Part shown: positions 5,413-5,936 of the stretch, piece by piece
Layout: each line of letters opens with the position of its first letter
Position numbering within the stretch: the stretch's first letter is position 1
Origin: an uncultured Campylobacterota bacterium
GTDB taxonomy: Bacteria; Campylobacterota; Campylobacteria; Campylobacterales; Arcobacteraceae
Reading direction: 5' to 3'
NCBI GenBank assembly: GCA_903821805.1
Contig: CAIJNA010000041.1
Coordinates: 1 to 5,936, forward strand
Length of the DNA: 5,936 nt
The notes under the pieces: generated by a model
Database searches by the model: none
What the model was told of the DNA's origin: nothing
The model's input: the letters and a program-made list of their open reading frames with translations, nothing else
Made by a program: the position numbers and the translations under genes

Positions 5413-5454
5413 TTGACAATCGTCAATTGAAAATCTTAACAATTCCTTTACAAT
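5413..5454 (+). promoter_or_regulatory. Class II FNR/DNR-type promoter P3
   Basis: TTGACAATCGTCAA at 5413-5426 is a perfect TTGAC-N4-GTCAA palindrome. TACAAT is at 5449-5454. The predicted start at about 5461 puts the palindrome centre (5419.5) at -41.5, with a leader of about 29 nt before the ATG at 5490. It drives the 108-aa membrane protein and the gene that runs off the window. The remaining gap 5380-5489 shows no other feature apart from the ribosome binding site AAGGAG (5478-5483). Confidence 0.8.
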
Positions 5455-5489
5455 ACATATTAAGATAAAAACTTGATAAGGAGTCTAGT

Positions 5490-5816
5490 ATGTTAGAACC
5501 AACGGTTATTCGACCAGAGATTGCATTAAATGATTTTTTACCAATATTTTTATCGTCTTCATTCGTACTTTTGTTTGGGCTTTTTTTTGTTGCTATTTAC
5601 ACTTTGGTAAAATTAGATGTAATAAAAAAAGTTTATATGCCTTTTGCGTATTTGTTTTGGATGCTTCAGACATACTGTATGTACTATGTAGCTACAACTA
5701 TAGGAAGTGAGGCTTTTACAGTAAAAGCTCTCATGATAACTATGCTGGCGTATCTTACATTGCCACACTTATATTATTATCTAAATCAAAAAGCTCATGA
5801 AAAATACGAAAATTAA
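5490..5816 (+). CDS. Three-helix small membrane protein, unknown function
   Basis: 108 residues, not assigned to a named family. Three probable membrane helices lie at about 17-41, 49-70 and 79-98, with a basic turn (KLDVIKK) after the first and a charged C-terminal tail. H93 in TLPHLYYYL sits in the last helix; there is no heme c motif. A strong AAGGAG is 6 nt before the ATG. It is the first gene after P3 and ends 13 nt before the next start, so it is co-transcribed with the membrane-anchored protein at the right edge. An accessory or assembly subunit of a nitrogen-oxide-respiring membrane complex is the contextual guess. Confidence 0.75.
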   Translation: MLEPTVIRPEIALNDFLPIFLSSSFVLLFGLFFVAIYTLVKLDVIKKVYMPFAYLFWMLQTYCMYYVATTIGSEAFTVKALMITMLAYLTLPHLYYYLNQKAHEKYEN

Positions 5817-5817
5817 C

Positions 5818-5824
5818 AAGGAGG
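5818..5824 (+). promoter_or_regulatory. Strong ribosome binding site selecting a GTG start
   Basis: AAGGAGG lies 5 nt before GTG 5830. The ATG at 5828 is directly followed by TGA, so it cannot start a protein; the GTG two bases later opens the long frame. Confidence 0.75.
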
Positions 5825-5829
5825 TAAAT

Positions 5830-5936
5830 GTGAAAAAAGAAGTTTCTGTTTGGACAAATAATAAATTTTGGCAAAGATCAGCTGCTTGGGTAACTGGCTT
5901 TGCTTCAATTTTATTAATATGGCTTACGTTTGATAC
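5830..5936 (+). CDS. N-terminus of a membrane-anchored protein, possibly a NorC-like cytochrome c (3' end outside window)
   Basis: Only the first 35 codons are present, from a GTG start. A polar, tryptophan-rich lead (VWTNNKFWQRSAAW) is followed by one hydrophobic helix (about 18-33) ending in WLTFDT. This layout, with a short cytoplasmic lead, a single helix and then an expected periplasmic domain, fits membrane-anchored c-type cytochromes. In NorC, the cytochrome subunit of nitric oxide reductase, the anchor often ends in a comparable 'L-T-(F/Y)-x-T' stretch. With the DNR-type promoter and NO-related neighbours, NorC is my best guess, but no heme motif lies within the window, so other membrane-anchored respiratory proteins remain possible. 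The frame runs on past base 5936. Confidence 0.6.
   Translation, partial: MKKEVSVWTNNKFWQRSAAWVTGFASILLIWLTFD

Overview
The window looks like part of the chromosome of a denitrifying or NO-exposed Campylobacterota (Epsilonproteobacteria; Arcobacter-, Sulfurimonas- or Sulfurospirillum-like). The evidence is the low GC, the Campylobacter-type cytochrome c553, and the mix of anaerobic and nitrogen-oxide genes. All convincing genes lie on the + strand. Coding density is high, and there are only three real intergenic gaps, at about 1080-1162, 4467-4549 and 5380-5489.

Left part (1-1079): class III anaerobic ribonucleotide reductase. The window opens in the 3' end of nrdD, which ends just after its zinc-binding knob. 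The glycyl-radical domain that normally finishes NrdD is instead encoded in the next frame as a 57-aa ORF (242-415). The activase gene nrdG (TTG start at 390) overlaps that ORF in the third frame. The three pieces therefore overlap in a chain through all three forward frames.

Middle part (1163-4127): a tight five-gene cluster with a probable nitrosative-stress role. It encodes a DUF2249-like protein, a polytopic membrane protein resembling the NnrS/heme-copper-oxidase-I-like group, a DUF59 (MIP18/PaaD-type) Fe-S assembly protein, a YiiM-like MOSC protein, and a YgbA-type 'nitrous oxide-stimulated promoter' Cys-rich protein. Gaps are 26, 16, 2 and 2 nt. A small periplasmic cytochrome c (4167-4466) follows.

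Right part (4550-5936): a Crp/Fnr-family regulator with an FNR-type recognition helix but no N-terminal Fe-S cysteines, an overlapping 66-aa membrane protein, then a separate transcription unit starting with a 108-aa three-helix membrane protein and the start of a membrane-anchored protein. That last gene runs off the edge; a NorC-like c-type cytochrome is possible but unproven.

The most informative pattern is regulatory. Three FNR/DNR-type palindromes (TTGA-N6-TCAA) lie upstream of 1163, 4167 and 5490. Each has a good -10 hexamer starting exactly 36 nt after the first base of the palindrome, which puts every palindrome at -41.5 of the predicted start. One is hidden inside the 3' end of the ygbA-like gene. 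The regulator at 4550 is a natural candidate to act on all three, which would make the window a small anaerobic/NO-responsive regulon.
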